Shown: positions 45,513-56,670, counted from the stretch's first letter. The stretch: DNA of 64,000 nt from Acidomyces sp. 'richmondensis' (GCA_003545705.1 QVLQ01000008.1:496001-560000); one strand, 5' to 3'. Program-made: numbers and translations. Notes: a model not told the origin generated them from the letters alone.

Positions 45513-45978
45513 TCACCTCTTCCGCTCGAAATACGAACTCGCGCTCATCAACGCCACACTCTGGTCCATGATGGTTTCACCCACCCACAAATAGTTCTCC
45601 ACCCACTTCTTGACGCTTGGGGAATCGGAAAGGGACTCTGACCGAAGACTAGGACTATTTGGTTAGGTCAGAAATGAAACCATTTCCTCACTCGTACGGA
45701 AGCTGTCCACTACATTGCATGCATTGAATGGGACGTGAAGGTTATGGTAGAAGAGAAAGTTATGGGGAAGATGATGTAGTGTAAGCGGCGTGGCTGGGAA
45801 CGAATTTGAAGGTACATACGTGAGGCCAGTGGAACGCTTGACTCCGGCGAGGAAGGCGGAGATAAGGACGGCGTCGAATGTGATGTGGGCTATGCGACCG
45901 AGCTAAGGAGCTGGAGTGTTAGGTGGAGTTTTGTTCAAGGGCAGGTGATGCGTGGAGGGATGTGGAGCATACCACCAT
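45513..45978 (-). CDS. DUF1748 small fungal protein
   Basis: Three exons: 45978-45973 (only ATG GTG), 45902-45820 and 45654-45513; 76 aa. Introns are 70 nt (CTAAC branch) and 165 nt. The spliced peptide fits the DUF1748 family very well: 'MVLGRIAHITFDAVLISAFLAGVKRSTGLTP', then 'WVENYLWVGETIMDQSVALM', ending 'SYFERKR'. The family is tiny, fungal and of unknown function, with one probable membrane helix at about residues 10-20. The gene is divergent with pyruvate kinase over about 900 bp. Confidence 0.88.
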
Positions 45979-46880
45979 GGTGTTGGTGATGGCAGACGCC
46001 TATGCGCCTGAGGCAGATGTCCTTTGCGTTCTTGTGGAAACTCCGTTGTGTTCCTCGCTGCCGCGGAGAATACTTAGTAGATAGAATACGAAGCTGAAGA
46101 ATCTGTTGTTGCGCGAGTCAAGGCGGTGGAATAGCGTATGGATGATATGGCCGGAGCACGAGCACGTCGAATTGTGATGGAGTTGTACGGATGTGTTGCC
46201 GAGAGACCGACAAACTGTACCTACGACTACGCCGTCACGTTCTGAGTAGTACGCTTGGGGCAAGAAAAAAATCGATCAGCGAACTTATCTCGCCAGTCGC
46301 AGAGCCTCAAATGCACTCACGCCTCCTTCTACGGCCACTCGCTTTACCAGCGTACGAGGCAGATGCTTATGGTGGAAGCGTTGGTGAGATGCAACACTTT
46401 TCTCCACCATGCTTCAAGCGCTCCGAAATACACCCGGCCGCTATGCCTAGACGTCTTCCACCCTGTCTCCAATGTATTGATAAAGAGGTTTTCTCAACCG
46501 CCACATCCGCGCGCAACATCCGCGTGGTAGCAGCGGCCACGGGATGTGCCCATGTGCTCAAATGGGAAGTTGCGCGGCATCCGGATGGCACGGGCGTGGG
46601 TGTTATCGATTGTGAGGCGTTGAGGGCTGGCCGTTTGGCGGGGCCGGTGATCCTCGAGCTCAATCAATATTTCACCGCGCTTGCACCACCGCCCTTTTTC
46701 TTTTTTGCGCACCTACCCCTTCGCTCCACTATAAGTCTCTCTTCTCCTCCGTCCCGCATATCACACAATTGGCCTTGGTCAGGCGTGGTTACGAGGTGAG
46801 CGATCTGGCGGGAAAGATCCAAGCTGCACGAGAAACCATGCGCTGACATTGCGGTGGGGCCAGCAAAGAAAAGCACCACC
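45979..46880. other. Divergent promoter region, DUF1748 / pyruvate kinase
   Basis: A 202-codon + frame at 46191-46799 crosses this stretch but has no domain and ends in pyrimidine-rich promoter sequence, so I do not call it a gene. The right end holds the core promoter listed separately. Confidence 0.5.
46728..46765 (+). promoter_or_regulatory. Core promoter of pyruvate kinase
   Basis: An ACTATAAG TATA-like box followed at once by a pyrimidine-rich CTCTCTTCTCCTCC tract, the usual layout of strongly expressed fungal glycolytic genes; about 120-150 bp before the ATG. Confidence 0.55.
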
Positions 46881-48626
46881 ATGGCGAACTCGCTCGCCCA
46901 CCAAGAGTATGGGCGCACGCGTGTGGAATGGCTCGCCAACCTCAACACCGAATACAAGCCCCATAAGGCCTTCCGCCGCACCAGCATCATATGTACCATT
47001 GGTATGCCTAGCTTCAATGCTTTACAACCGCGCCCACGCACGCACGCGCTGACGCTGAGCATCATTGGACAGGCCCCAAGACGAACTCAGCAGAGAAGAT
47101 CAACATGCTTCGCACTGCTGGCCTCAACGTCGTACGCATGAACTTCTCGCATGGCACCTATGAGTACCACCAGTCCGTCATCGACAACGCACGCAAGGCT
47201 GAGAAGGAGCAAGCCGGCCGGCCGCTGGCCATCGCCCTCGACACCAAGGGCCCAGAGATCCGCACCGGTAATACCCCCGGCGACGAGGACATCCCCATCT
47301 CGGCCGGGTCAGAGATCAACATTACTACGGACGACCAGTACGCCAAGTGTAGCGACAACAAGAACATGTACGTCGACTACAAGAATATCACCAAGGTCAT
47401 CGCCCCTGGGCGCACTATTTACGTCGATGACGGCGTTTTGGCCTTCGAGGTGCTATCTATCACTGACTCGCAGACGCTGCGCTGCCGTGCCATCAACAAT
47501 GGCAAGATCAGCAGCAAGAAGGGCGTGAACCTGCCCGGCACGGACGTCGACCTTCCCGCGCTGTCGGAGAAGGACAAGGCTGACTTGCAGTTTGGCGTCA
47601 AGAACGGCGTCGATATGATTTTCGCCTCCTTCATCCGGCGTAAGGAGGACATCCTGCACATTCGCGACGTCCTTGGCCCGGAGGGCCATGACATCCAGAT
47701 CATTGCCAAAATCGAGAATCAGCAAGGCGTGAACAACTTCGACGCCATCCTCGAGGTCACCGATGGGGTCATGGTCGCGCGCGGTGATCTCGGCATTGAG
47801 ATCCCGCCCGCGCAGGTGTTCGTAGCACAGAAGATGATGATCGCCAAGTGCAACATCGCCGGCAAGCCGGTAATTTGCGCCACGCAGATGCTCGAGAGCA
47901 TGACATACAATCCGCGCCCGACGCGTGCCGAAGTGTCGGACGTGGGCAACGCTGTGCTCGATGGTGCTGACTGCGTCATGCTGTCGGGTGAGACGGCCAA
48001 GGGTAACTATCCGCGCGAGGCCGTTACCATGATGCACGAAACGTGTCTCCTCGCTGAGGTTGCCATCCCCTACGTCAATGCGTTCGATGAGTTGCGTAGC
48101 CTCGCGCCGCGTCCCGTTCCCACCACTGAGACATGCTGCATGGCGGCCGTCAGCGCCTCGCTGGAGCAAAACGCCGGCGCCATCCTCTGCCTGACTACCA
48201 CGTAAGTCCTCGCTTCCTGTGATCACATGTTACTATCCTCCGCAAAATTCCCTTCCCTGCACTCCGCTGACCTGCGCTTCCGCTTCCTTCAGCGGCAACA
48301 CCGCCCGACTCATCTCTAAATACCGCCCTGTCTGCCCCATCATCATGGTGACACGCAACGCGCGAGCATCGCGGTATTCACATCTCTACCGAGGTGTGTA
48401 CCCTTTCCACTACCCGCACTCCAAGCCCGACTTCAAGACGACGCCATGGCAAGAGGATGTGGACAACCGGCTGAAGTGGGGCATCGCCAACGCCATCAAA
48501 CTCGGCGTGCTTAACAAAGGCGACGCCGTTGTTTGTGTACAGGGCTGGCGCGGTGGCATGGGCCATACGAATACGTTGCGGGTAGTGCCCGCTGAGGAGG
48601 ACTTGGGCTTAGATCAGAATGCTTAG
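46881..48626 (+). CDS. PYK1: Pyruvate kinase
   Basis: Three exons, 46881-47001, 47073-48201 and 48293-48626 (introns 71 and 91 nt), 527 aa, the normal fungal length. Catalyses phosphoenolpyruvate + ADP to pyruvate + ATP, the last step of glycolysis, in the cytosol. Motifs: 'TSIICTIGPKTNSAEKINML' spanning the first junction, 'MNFSHGTYEYH', 'ALDTKGPEIRTG', 'IIAKIENQQGVNNFD' with the catalytic Lys, 'MVARGDLGIEIP', 'KPVICATQMLESM', 'DGADCVMLSGETAKGNYP'. The C-terminal 'VQGWRGGMGHTNTLRV' lies in the region used for fructose-1,6-bisphosphate binding. Codon use is strongly C-ending, unlike many neighbours, as expected for a highly expressed gene. Confidence 0.98.
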
Positions 48627-49353
48627 GGTGGGTTAGCTATGTGTGTTTTTGGGTGTGTGCTTGCTTTCCCCATCTTGCCTTTTTTTTTTTTGGCTGAGGT
48701 GGAAGGCGGGGGACGGAGAGGCGGTGTCGCCTGCATGTGAATGGAACGGAATGAATTGGCATGGGCCCGGGCTTATCATAACCTTTTCTTTCCTCTATGA
48801 GCGGAATGAGCGAAGAGAAAATCCTCGACGGTTATTAGAGCTTTAAAAAAAAAATATTAACCGCAAGAGATTTCCATTGGCAATCTGCCACGGTCCATAT
48901 CGTGCTATTTCCTCACGTGAGGTAAAAGCGCTGTCTTGCACCAATAAGTTCCTCCTAGGCGTCTGGTTGCCAACCCGAGCTTTTGCTGTCCTCCATGATT
49001 CATTTAACGTACATACAACATCCACAGGGGAACGAACGGAGAAAACTTGATGATGCATGGTCGTAGGAACAAAAGCAAAGCAGGATAAATTTAAAACAGA
49101 GCAAGTGCCTCGAAAGGCCACCTTCCGATTTTTTTATCTCTCGATGTACAAAATTAATGCTGACCCAATATACCCTGTTTCAGCACGAACCATGCGAGCT
49201 AGTCTAGTCCATCACTCCTTATCACCGGATGAAGCCCACTCCGTATTTAGCAAAGGGTGCTATACAATGTCCACCCACTTTCTGGTCAGCTGACAGTACA
49301 TTACGCTGCAGCACCCATCACGTCGATGGAGACGTTCCGTCCGTCCGTGCAAA
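48627..49353. other. Intergenic between convergent pyruvate kinase and wall-protein genes
   Basis: Poly-T/poly-A runs at about 48680-48692 and 48844-48853. A perfect 12-bp palindrome CCTCACGTGAGG is at 48911-48922. No supportable ORF. Confidence 0.5.
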
Positions 49354-50071
49354 TTAGTTGCAAATGACCTGAGTGGTGCATTTTGGTGGAGGCGGAGGCG
49401 GGGGTGGCGAAGGAGTGCTGGTCGAAGTTGTGCAAGAAGTCGTGACCGATGGCTTTGGCGGGGGTGGAGGAGTCCAAGTGTGTGGCGGTGGTGGCGGCGG
49501 CGGCGGTGGAATGTGAGTGTGTGGTGGTGGTGGTGGTGGTGGTGGTGGCGGTGGAGGCGGTGGCGGTGGAGCCGCACACTGGTTGTTGTTACTGTGGAGC
49601 CAGATGGGCACGCAGCCAGGCTCGTTGGGAATGGGCATGGCGTAGATGTTGTACCCGCCGTGGTCACCCGTGGGGCACGACCAGAAAGTGGTGTCGCCAT
49701 TGTGCTCGAGAGTGCCGTTGCTGGACAAGCTGAAACCGCCGGTTGGCGCGGCACCTTCATCACACTGCCACTGCGTCGTCGGCGGCGTGAGGATGCAGCC
49801 ACGACCGTGCGAATCCGTCAGGCCGCCGGCGTGGATGCAGTACTCACCCTGCGGCACCGGCAGGTTAGTCTGGCCTATGCGGTTTTGTCCGTCCGAAAGC
49901 TGGCCGACGCAGCCGCCAGGACCCCCATAGGCGGTGAGATGGAAGCAGCTGAGAGGGTCAGTGGGTTGACGGAAGGTTGGCAAATAGGATCGAGAAAGCA
50001 TACCAGGTATCGCTGCCGGTGTGCATGGCCAAGGCACTGGACGCCAGGGCCAGGGCCTGGACAAGTTTCAT
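49354..50071 (-). CDS. Secreted cell wall protein with PIR1-like domain and polyproline/His tail
   Basis: Exons 50071-50004 and 49948-49354 (55-nt intron, CACTGACC branch); 220 aa. The N-terminus is a clear signal peptide ('MKLVQALALASSALA'). The domain 'CFHLTAYGGPGGCVGQLSDGQ', 'GGLTDSHGRGCILTPP', 'TTFWSCPTGDHGGYNIY', 'CVPIWL' matches the Cys-containing C-terminal domain of PIR-type covalently linked wall mannoproteins. Instead of ending there, the protein continues into a run of about 16 prolines, a 'HTHI' break, nine more prolines, 'HTWT', and a Ser/Thr-rich part before a final Cys-containing 'KCTTQVICN'. No GPI signal is seen, so covalent or disulphide wall attachment is likely (inference). 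Confidence 0.82.
49480..49575. repeat. GGT/GGC triplet repeats encoding polyproline
   Basis: Runs of GGT and GGC on the + strand (CCN proline codons on the minus strand), the longest at about 49521-49570. Inside the tail of the wall protein; prone to length change. Confidence 0.85.
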
Positions 50072-50973
50072 ATTGTGCCTGGCAAGAATTCGTCAGCAAA
50101 GGATAGACGAAGGCAGATTGGTGCACATGGTCAACTCACATAGTGGCTCCGGTTCAGACGTTAATGACCGGAGATCAGCGTGGGCGGTTGCTCGGATCTG
50201 TCGAGAGCAGTCAATATTGGAAGAGGTGGAATGGAAAGGTGCTGGAGAAGGGAGTGACAGACATGGATGTTTCAGCCGATGATAGAATGCTGGGATAGTG
50301 CTATTGAACGGAGCAATGCGTGTGAAGAGAAGAAGAAAAAGACGTCTCTGAGCAGAGGGAGCAAGGTGCTTAAGTATCTGTGGCCATGGACCGTGCTTCG
50401 AGAAGCCATGCCCCATTCCTGCCTCAGCGAGGAGACGAGCAGGGCAAGTTCGCGGTGGCGACTGCGTTTGCTTGCGTGAATCCTGCCGAATGGGGACCTC
50501 ATCACACGCCCGGCGATTGGCAGGAACGAACGCATTGGGATATGGTGGAGGCAAGATGGGCAGCAATTGTATCTGCCAAGCAGAAAGCATAAAGCACTTC
50601 CATTCCGCTCTTCCTCAGTCGACCATGGCGAGGGCAGGCAGGAAAGGGGTGCGGGTCTGTTGAGTCGAGCAGCCGTGGTTCGGTCGAGGCAAGCAGTTTC
50701 CGAGGTCGGTCGAAAAGCTTCATCGTGATTTTGGAAGGCAGGAGCGAAGGAGCGGTAGCAGATATTTCAACATCAACAGGCAAGAGCGATGTTGGGAGTT
50801 GTGTATGACTGGCAGCTGCGATCCACATGCAGTCCATCGCCCCGGAACCTCATCCCAACCCGGCTAGTCCCAAAGTTTAGTGCAATGGTCACGGGCAACA
50901 CACGTCCAGCAATTGGATTGCATGAGGAGTTTTGGGGAATAGAGAGCTTAAGTTTTATTGCTCTCATCGATAT
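50072..50973. other. Intergenic upstream of wall-protein gene, downstream of NOG2
   Basis: Promoter of the PIR-type gene on the left. Frames of up to 165 codons occur on the minus strand but show no domain and overlap others; not annotated. Confidence 0.45.
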
Positions 50974-53336
50974 TTACCCCTCATCAAAATGGGTTTCATC
51001 GTTGATGCCCAACTCCTGTTCACCACCATTAGCCTCATGCTGGAGCTCAACGCCCGCATCAGCTTCCTCGTCCACATCCTCACCGGTGTCCCGGTCTTCT
51101 TCCAGCTCAGAGTCAAAGCCTTCAAAATCTTCCTCATCATCAATTTCGCCTTCGTTCCCGTCATCGTCCACCTCCCTTGCGGCTTTCTTCTCCTGTTCCT
51201 CCTCCGCCTCCAACTCACGCTTCCTCTTGCCATGCGTGAATCCTAGTTTCTCATCCCTTCCTTCTCCATCGTCCGTCTCCGCCCCCTCGATCGCTGGAGG
51301 CGGCACAAACCACGGAATTTTGCCACGCAGAAAATCATTGACCACCATCTTTGCAACACCATCCAGGTCCGCCTCCCCACCTTTCAGCAACCGCCCGCCC
51401 TTTTTTGCCAGAGCCTCTAAAAATCGCACCCCCTCGAGTGTGCGCTCACGCTCCTTTACCTGGACCTCATCACTGTCATTCGTTACCCTGTCATCGGCGA
51501 CATTCGAACACAAAGTTTGTGATGATGCGGCCCACCCTTTTACTCCATACGTCCGCTCCAGATGTTTCCGCTCGCAGCGCGCCAATACGGCCGGAATATA
51601 CTGTGCTGGGTGCTCCACATTCTCCACTCTCACCACACCACGCAGTAGGATATCTTCGGCAGTGTCCGTGCCACTAGGCGGAACGATGCCGGGGCAATCA
51701 ATTAGATAGATTCGTTTCATCAACGTAATGTATTGCCACACTTTCGTCTCCCCCGGGATGGGCGCAGTTGCACAGACTTTTTTCTTACGCAATGTATTGA
51801 TGATGGATGATTTCCCAGTGTTGGGATATCCGATAAACCCGACAGAAATTTGTTTGCGACTGGCATGCAGAGTAGAGAATTGACGTAACAAGGAGATGAG
51901 GGTGCCTTTGCCAAAGGAGTGTGTCAAACTGGCATGGAAAGCCAATGTGGGATGGTCGCGCGAGAGGATCTTCACCCATTTTGCCTGTGAGAGAAAGTCA
52001 GTATAATGTTCTTGTTCACATTGATCTTCTGTTGTTGAGGCATCTGAGCAGCTTCATATAAAGTTGTAGTAATGTGTGTGTGAATAAATGTATGTCTCAT
52101 AACTAAGCTCTTCCTCCCGATTATGAATAAGGAATCGCTACTCAAAACAAGACACAAATTTGCCTTCGTGGTTGGCATGCCAAAACGGCAGAGAGCCATA
52201 AGATGAAAGCAGAGTGGCTTATTCTGCCAAGGTCGTAACAGATTCACTTCCATAGGAGATGCCCAGATTGTCTGGCGGAGAGGAACCTTGACTAAAACCT
52301 TGGCATTGGGATCGAAAATTGTAGTGAAGGGAAAGACTTTAATGGGCATATCGAGAAAAACGACAAGGAGATATCATGCGTTCACGTACCGCAACGGATG
52401 TAGGCACTAGATCGCACTTATTGATCAAGAAGACCAAATGCTTATGAGGCGCCTCCTCCCGAATGTACTTCTCCACGCTTCGACACCGTGTGCCTAGGGG
52501 GTCTCGGGCGTCGAGGACATGGATGACCACATCACTTGAATCGATGACCTTGTACAGTTCATTCCAGATGCGCTTGCTCTGTCCTTTCGAGAAGACAGGC
52601 TCGCGCGCCGTCATCATCTCTCCAGAGTTTTGAAGGCTTGCTGCAGTCATGATATCTTCGTGGTTAAGTGTGTTCCCAGATTTTTCAGGATGTGCTTTGC
52701 CGGAAAGCAATCGCGCTTCTTCCTGTCGTTCGCGGAATGCGGCGTAATCGTCGTCCGTCGCTTTCGCCAGATCCTCTAGACTACTCACCGCAAGTCGCGG
52801 TCTTTTTCGTTGCGCTTTTGGCCCAAAAGTCTCTCCGAATCCTTCCGTCTCAATACGGATTTTCGCTTTGTGCTGAATCAAACCATCCTTACGCTCTTTG
52901 TCCTTGTTGTCATGGATCAGGCTCATGGGCAGCTTGTTTTGCTTGAGAAGATAGCTATACGGGTCCTGGCTCTTCGCCTCCACCGCCTCGCGGAAACTCG
53001 CCAGTGCATCTTGTGAGATAACACGAGTGTTGGTGAACCATTTGCGGTGAGGCTCAATGCGCGCGCTTGGAGCATCGTGTTTTTGGAATGCTGCAGCTTT
53101 CGTGATCTCGCCTTTGGCGTTACGCTGGGGTTTGCCTTCTTTGTACATGTTCAAGGTCTTCACACGCTTGGCCTGTCGAGTGCAAAAATATTAGTATATT
53201 GCCTAAGGCATAAAGCTGTGGTGGGAATGCGTACGGAGCGGTAAAAATTCTCGCCTTTCGTCCTAACATTGCCCATACCATCGGACGTCTTACCTTGCCG
53301 CTCCCGACGGGCGGCCTCGCGCTTGCCGGTCCCCAT
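50974..53336 (-). CDS. NOG2: Nucleolar/nuclear GTPase Nog2 (60S subunit assembly)
   Basis: Exons 53336-53235, 53172-52390 and 51984-50974; 631 aa. Circularly permuted GTPase of the YlqF/YawG type: G4 'LINKCDLVP' comes first, then G1 'VGFIGYPNTGKSS', then G3 'LIDCPGIV'. The NGP1N N-terminal domain ('FYRSAKRVKTLNMY', 'WFTNTRVISQDALASFREAV', 'SLIHDN') is complete. Nog2 docks on pre-60S particles at the ITS2/helix 69 region and its GTPase state gates export. The acidic C-terminal tail is Glu/Asp-rich. Intron 1 is 62 nt with a perfect TACTAAT branch. Intron 2 is 405 nt, several times longer than any other in the window, and splits the gene between G4 and G1 ('TSVA|AKWVKIL'). Confidence 0.96.
52090..52310 (-). 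ncRNA. Candidate H/ACA snoRNA in NOG2 intron 2
   Basis: On the minus strand a 9-bp perfect stem, TGCCAAGGT (52305-52297) with ACCTTGGCA (52233-52225), encloses an 81-nt hairpin with a large internal loop and an inner CCAGA/TCTGG hairpin. It is followed at once by AGAATA, which fits the H-box consensus ANANNA (52225-52220). Downstream, ACA followed by three bases at 52095-52090 could be the 3' end; the 3' hairpin is less clear. In budding yeast the NOG2 intron hosts the H/ACA snoRNA snR191, so an orthologous guest is the natural reading. Boundaries are provisional and rRNA targets were not determined. Confidence 0.5.
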
Positions 53337-53505
53337 CGTGCTCAATGATGTTCCCCTGTAAAGTAGAAGGAGAAAGTGGGGCGATGAACAAGTATACGAG
53401 AGAGAAGTGATGTGAGAAAAGTCTCACTGACAAAAAGCGGAGGTCGAAAACTTGGCAGTTTTAGTGCACGGTCCTCACCCCCGAGCGCCGTAGAGCACAT
53501 GGCAT

Positions 53506-54498
53506 ATGTCTTCCATTGCATTATCTACCTGCAGCACATTATCTCGCCCACAAATGCCCTACATGCCCCCAAAACCGGGCTCTACAATTTCATGGCTCGC
53601 ATGGCAATGTCCACAATGCAACTTCCGGTCCTTCTCAACCTCTTCCATTCGTGCTGCTGTCGGCCCTGAACACCCACGATACCTTGACCTCCCGGAGCCA
53701 CCGCAGCAAACCCTCCCCGATCGTCACTTCATCAAGGGTCGCTTGCCCGTGCCACGTAACGTGTTTGACGGTGCTGAGGGCCGCGATAAAGCCAGCAATG
53801 AATTTCTCGAACCACACACCAAACCTCCCAAACGTCCATCCAAAGCTCCAATTGGCAGTCGCGAGCAATGGAAAGAACGCCTCTCTGAGTTGCGCCGGCG
53901 TAACTTACGCGAAGGGCTAGCTACACTCCGCGCACGTCAAGACCAAGAGGCAGTGAAGCAGCGGGAGCGGCAGCGACAACAGCAAGAGGAGCGCGCCCGC
54001 CTCTTAAACGCTGCGGAGAGGGAGGACGAGCGTTTAACAGCCCCCTCTCACAACCTTGACCTGGCTGCTTTAGCTCGGCCACCGACTGACCCCACGCGCG
54101 CCGAACGTCTTGCGCATAAGGAGCTGCTCCTCGCCGCTCACACCGCTGCTAAGAGCGAAATCCGCCATCGCGATCTCCACGCCCTTTACATGCGGGCGCG
54201 CTCCTTCATCGTCACACAGGAGCAGCTGGATGCTGAGATCGAGCGCGCATTTGGGACCGCAGAGAACCCTGTCTCTTGGGCTGGATACGGCGGCGACATG
54301 TCAGCGAATTCCGCAAGCGTGTGGGCGCTAGGTCCTCCGGCGAGTGTTAAAGATCTGGCTGAGCGGAATGCAAAGATGGCTGGGGATAAGAGGAGTGGCA
54401 GTGCGTTAGATACGGCCGGCGGGTTTGAGAAAGCAAACCAGGAGAGATTGAAACGCATTGCAGAGGTTCTTACCGGTGGGGAGATGGGAAGGGACTAA
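53506..54498 (+). CDS. PET123: Mitochondrial small-subunit ribosomal protein mS26 (Pet123)
   Basis: Single exon, 330 aa. The N-terminus ('FRSFSTSSIRAAVGP') is a typical fungal mitochondrial presequence. The mature part has 'KGRLPVPRNVFDG' near residue 80, a long charged helix ('REQWKERLSELRRRNLREGLA', 'QERARLLNAAEREDERL'), 'LYMRARSFIVTQEQLDAEIERAFG', then 'SVWALGPPASVKDL' and 'INQERLKRIAEVLTGG'-like C-terminus. This layout is that of fungal Pet123/mS26, a 37S subunit protein near the mRNA path. Recognition is from pattern only. It is divergent with NOG2 over a 169-bp promoter. Confidence 0.7.
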   Translation: MSSIALSTCSTLSRPQMPYMPPKPGSTISWLAWQCPQCNFRSFSTSSIRAAVGPEHPRYLDLPEPPQQTLPDRHFIKGRLPVPRNVFDGAEGRDKASNEFLEPHTKPPKRPSKAPIGSREQWKERLSELRRRNLREGLATLRARQDQEAVKQRERQRQQQEERARLLNAAEREDERLTAPSHNLDLAALARPPTDPTRAERLAHKELLLAAHTAAKSEIRHRDLHALYMRARSFIVTQEQLDAEIERAFGTAENPVSWAGYGGDMSANSASVWALGPPASVKDLAERNAKMAGDKRSGSALDTAGGFEKANQERLKRIAEVLTGGEMGRD

Positions 54499-56670
54499 TA
54501 GTGACGTGAGAAGGCAAAGATGAGTGTAAATTTTCACAAATGAGATGTCATTTTGGCATCAGATTGCTGAGCATCAACTTGCAATCACTTTGTATTGGAA
54601 CACGTAGTGAATTATTGGTGAGGTGCATGCATCACCGGACAAGTTGATGCGAGCTCCATAGGCTCTTCTAAATCTCCAACAGTCTCTATTTCTACACAGT
54701 TTTATCAATAATTGCCCTTAAAATAAATTCACCAAGTCTCCATAATATTGACCTCTCAAGCCATAGACTAGTCTGAAATGGCGATTACTACATCCACCGA
54801 TTCATCCTCTTCCAAGATTTCAACAATGACAGCGTCAAAATCAGGCTGGATGGTGATTTGAGCCCATTCGTAAAGCATCAACAGCCAAATATAAGGATGT
54901 GTGACTTTGCGTCTCTAAATAATGGAATTCTTCGCACCTTGCTGCTTTACTACTACGAGTCCTCCGAATGCTGCACGCTACTTGGTCGCCATGGTTGCCC
55001 TCTGTGGCAACTCTTACTACTTAAACGAGCGTGAAATTGCTATCAGAATAGTGGAAGAGCTTGTTATACTATACGAACATTATTCTCGAAAGATGCAGGA
55101 GCCAAACAACAACACATCTCACCTCTAGCTTCACTCGGTTTTCCTTCTCTAACGATTTCATCGGCTCTTGTGACTTCCTGCAAAAGAAAATGATCCATCC
55201 TAGCATTATCTTGCGATGTGTCTCGTGTGCGCTCAATGAACTTGGAATTATCTATCAATCTAGGAGACTGTGGCGGACACACTGTACATCATGCAACTGT
55301 CGATTTCTAAGTAAACGGCTAAAATCGGAAGGGGCAATTTTCTGTCGTTCAAACTGCCACCGAAGTTTAGAAACTGCTGATGCGAATTGCTGCTTCACTG
55401 CCCGCATCTAGTTGTAGTAGTCAACCTGGAACCGCCAGACCGAAAATTCAGAAATTTCTGGGCCAAATGATACAACTTGGACTTCTTTGATGATCCGCAA
55501 CAGGACATCTTCACGTGGAGCAAGAAGCTCTATGACTGTCCTAGCAATGAGTAATGTCCTTACCAACCTCTGCACTAACAGGAAGGTCCCTAGTTTCAAA
55601 GAATTGGTAGTAGCAATATTAAAGATGGAGAAGCCTGCATCTGAGAAGGTGAATAAATACGAGATTTAGAGGGAAATTTTCAGGACATGAAGCTAAATGC
55701 AGGGGCTAATGGCCCCGAGTTGTCGGAGAAAAAGGCAGGGAAGAAATAGAAATTATTGGAAGAGCTTCAAATATTAGGCCACGGTGAAGTTGGAAAATGA
55801 TCACATAAAGGCGTAGAATAATCTCAATTTGTACAGCGGGCATGGAAAAGATTTGATGACATTGCTCAGGTGGCTAGCCTTGATATCTCAATTTGGTAAA
55901 AGCATTCGTGGACAAAGATCACGCCAGACTGTTGTCGGTCTCTGGTGCATACCGAGATGTGTCACCGAAGATAGCCGTCATGTGGATATTCGAAGACTTG
56001 TAATATTATCCAATTTCTGTCTTGGCAAAATCACACTGCCTTTTAATCATTCATTAGAGGCCACATTGAAGGTTAAAAGCGAGGAGCAAATACTAAATTT
56101 TATAATTCCAATACTGCTAAAAGAAGAGAAAATAAGAGAAGCCTCGTTAAATGAGGACTGCTTCTGGTTCCCAGCAAATGCCAGCTCCTGTCGCTGCCAT
56201 CCTTGCCCTTAGACTAAGGTATGCTTCATTCCAGGATGTTACCTCGTAAGAGTAACAAAATCGATCCGAATCGTATATTTTCGAATAAGAGGGCTTGTGT
56301 TTCGATCAACTGAGAGTGACTTATTCAAAGCGCATACGAGATCAATCGTTGTATTTTTTCCCCAATTGTAAATTAGGCGAACCTTTATCGAAGGCATGCA
56401 ACGCAACTTACAAGATTTTTATGACTATTATCGGGCGTGGGCAACGTGAGTCTTCTATAAAGTTGCAAAGATATCTATGTTATGCCTTCGGAGAAAGATT
56501 TGCCTACCAAATGAATTACAAAACTCGAATGAGAATTTGAAACCAGGACCGAATAGGTCGAGCTATTTTCAGTGTTTACAGGGTGGAATAGGTCATGCCA
56601 TAGCTCCTGGTCTAATATTTCATCTTCTAGTCCCATGACGGCCACTGCAGAACAAAACTTTTGATAGCCC
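54499..56670. other. 2.2-kb AT-rich region without recognised genes
   Basis: Frames of 60-127 codons on the + strand (54922-55128, 55061-55411, 55829-56212) have unusual composition and no domain. Many stops and AT-rich sequence suggest old repeats or RIP-like mutation, but no family could be named. Confidence 0.4.

Noticed and set aside
46191..46799. 202-codon + frame upstream of pyruvate kinase
   Set aside because: No domain, poly-Phe from a T-run, and it ends in core-promoter sequence; best explained as chance.
49449..50106. + strand frames with Trp/Val runs opposite the wall-protein gene
   Set aside because: They are readings of the GGT/GGC repeat that encodes proline on the other strand.
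51972..52349. 125-codon minus frame inside the long NOG2 intron
   Set aside because: No domain and in the wrong phase to extend either exon; the RNA-structure reading explains the length better.
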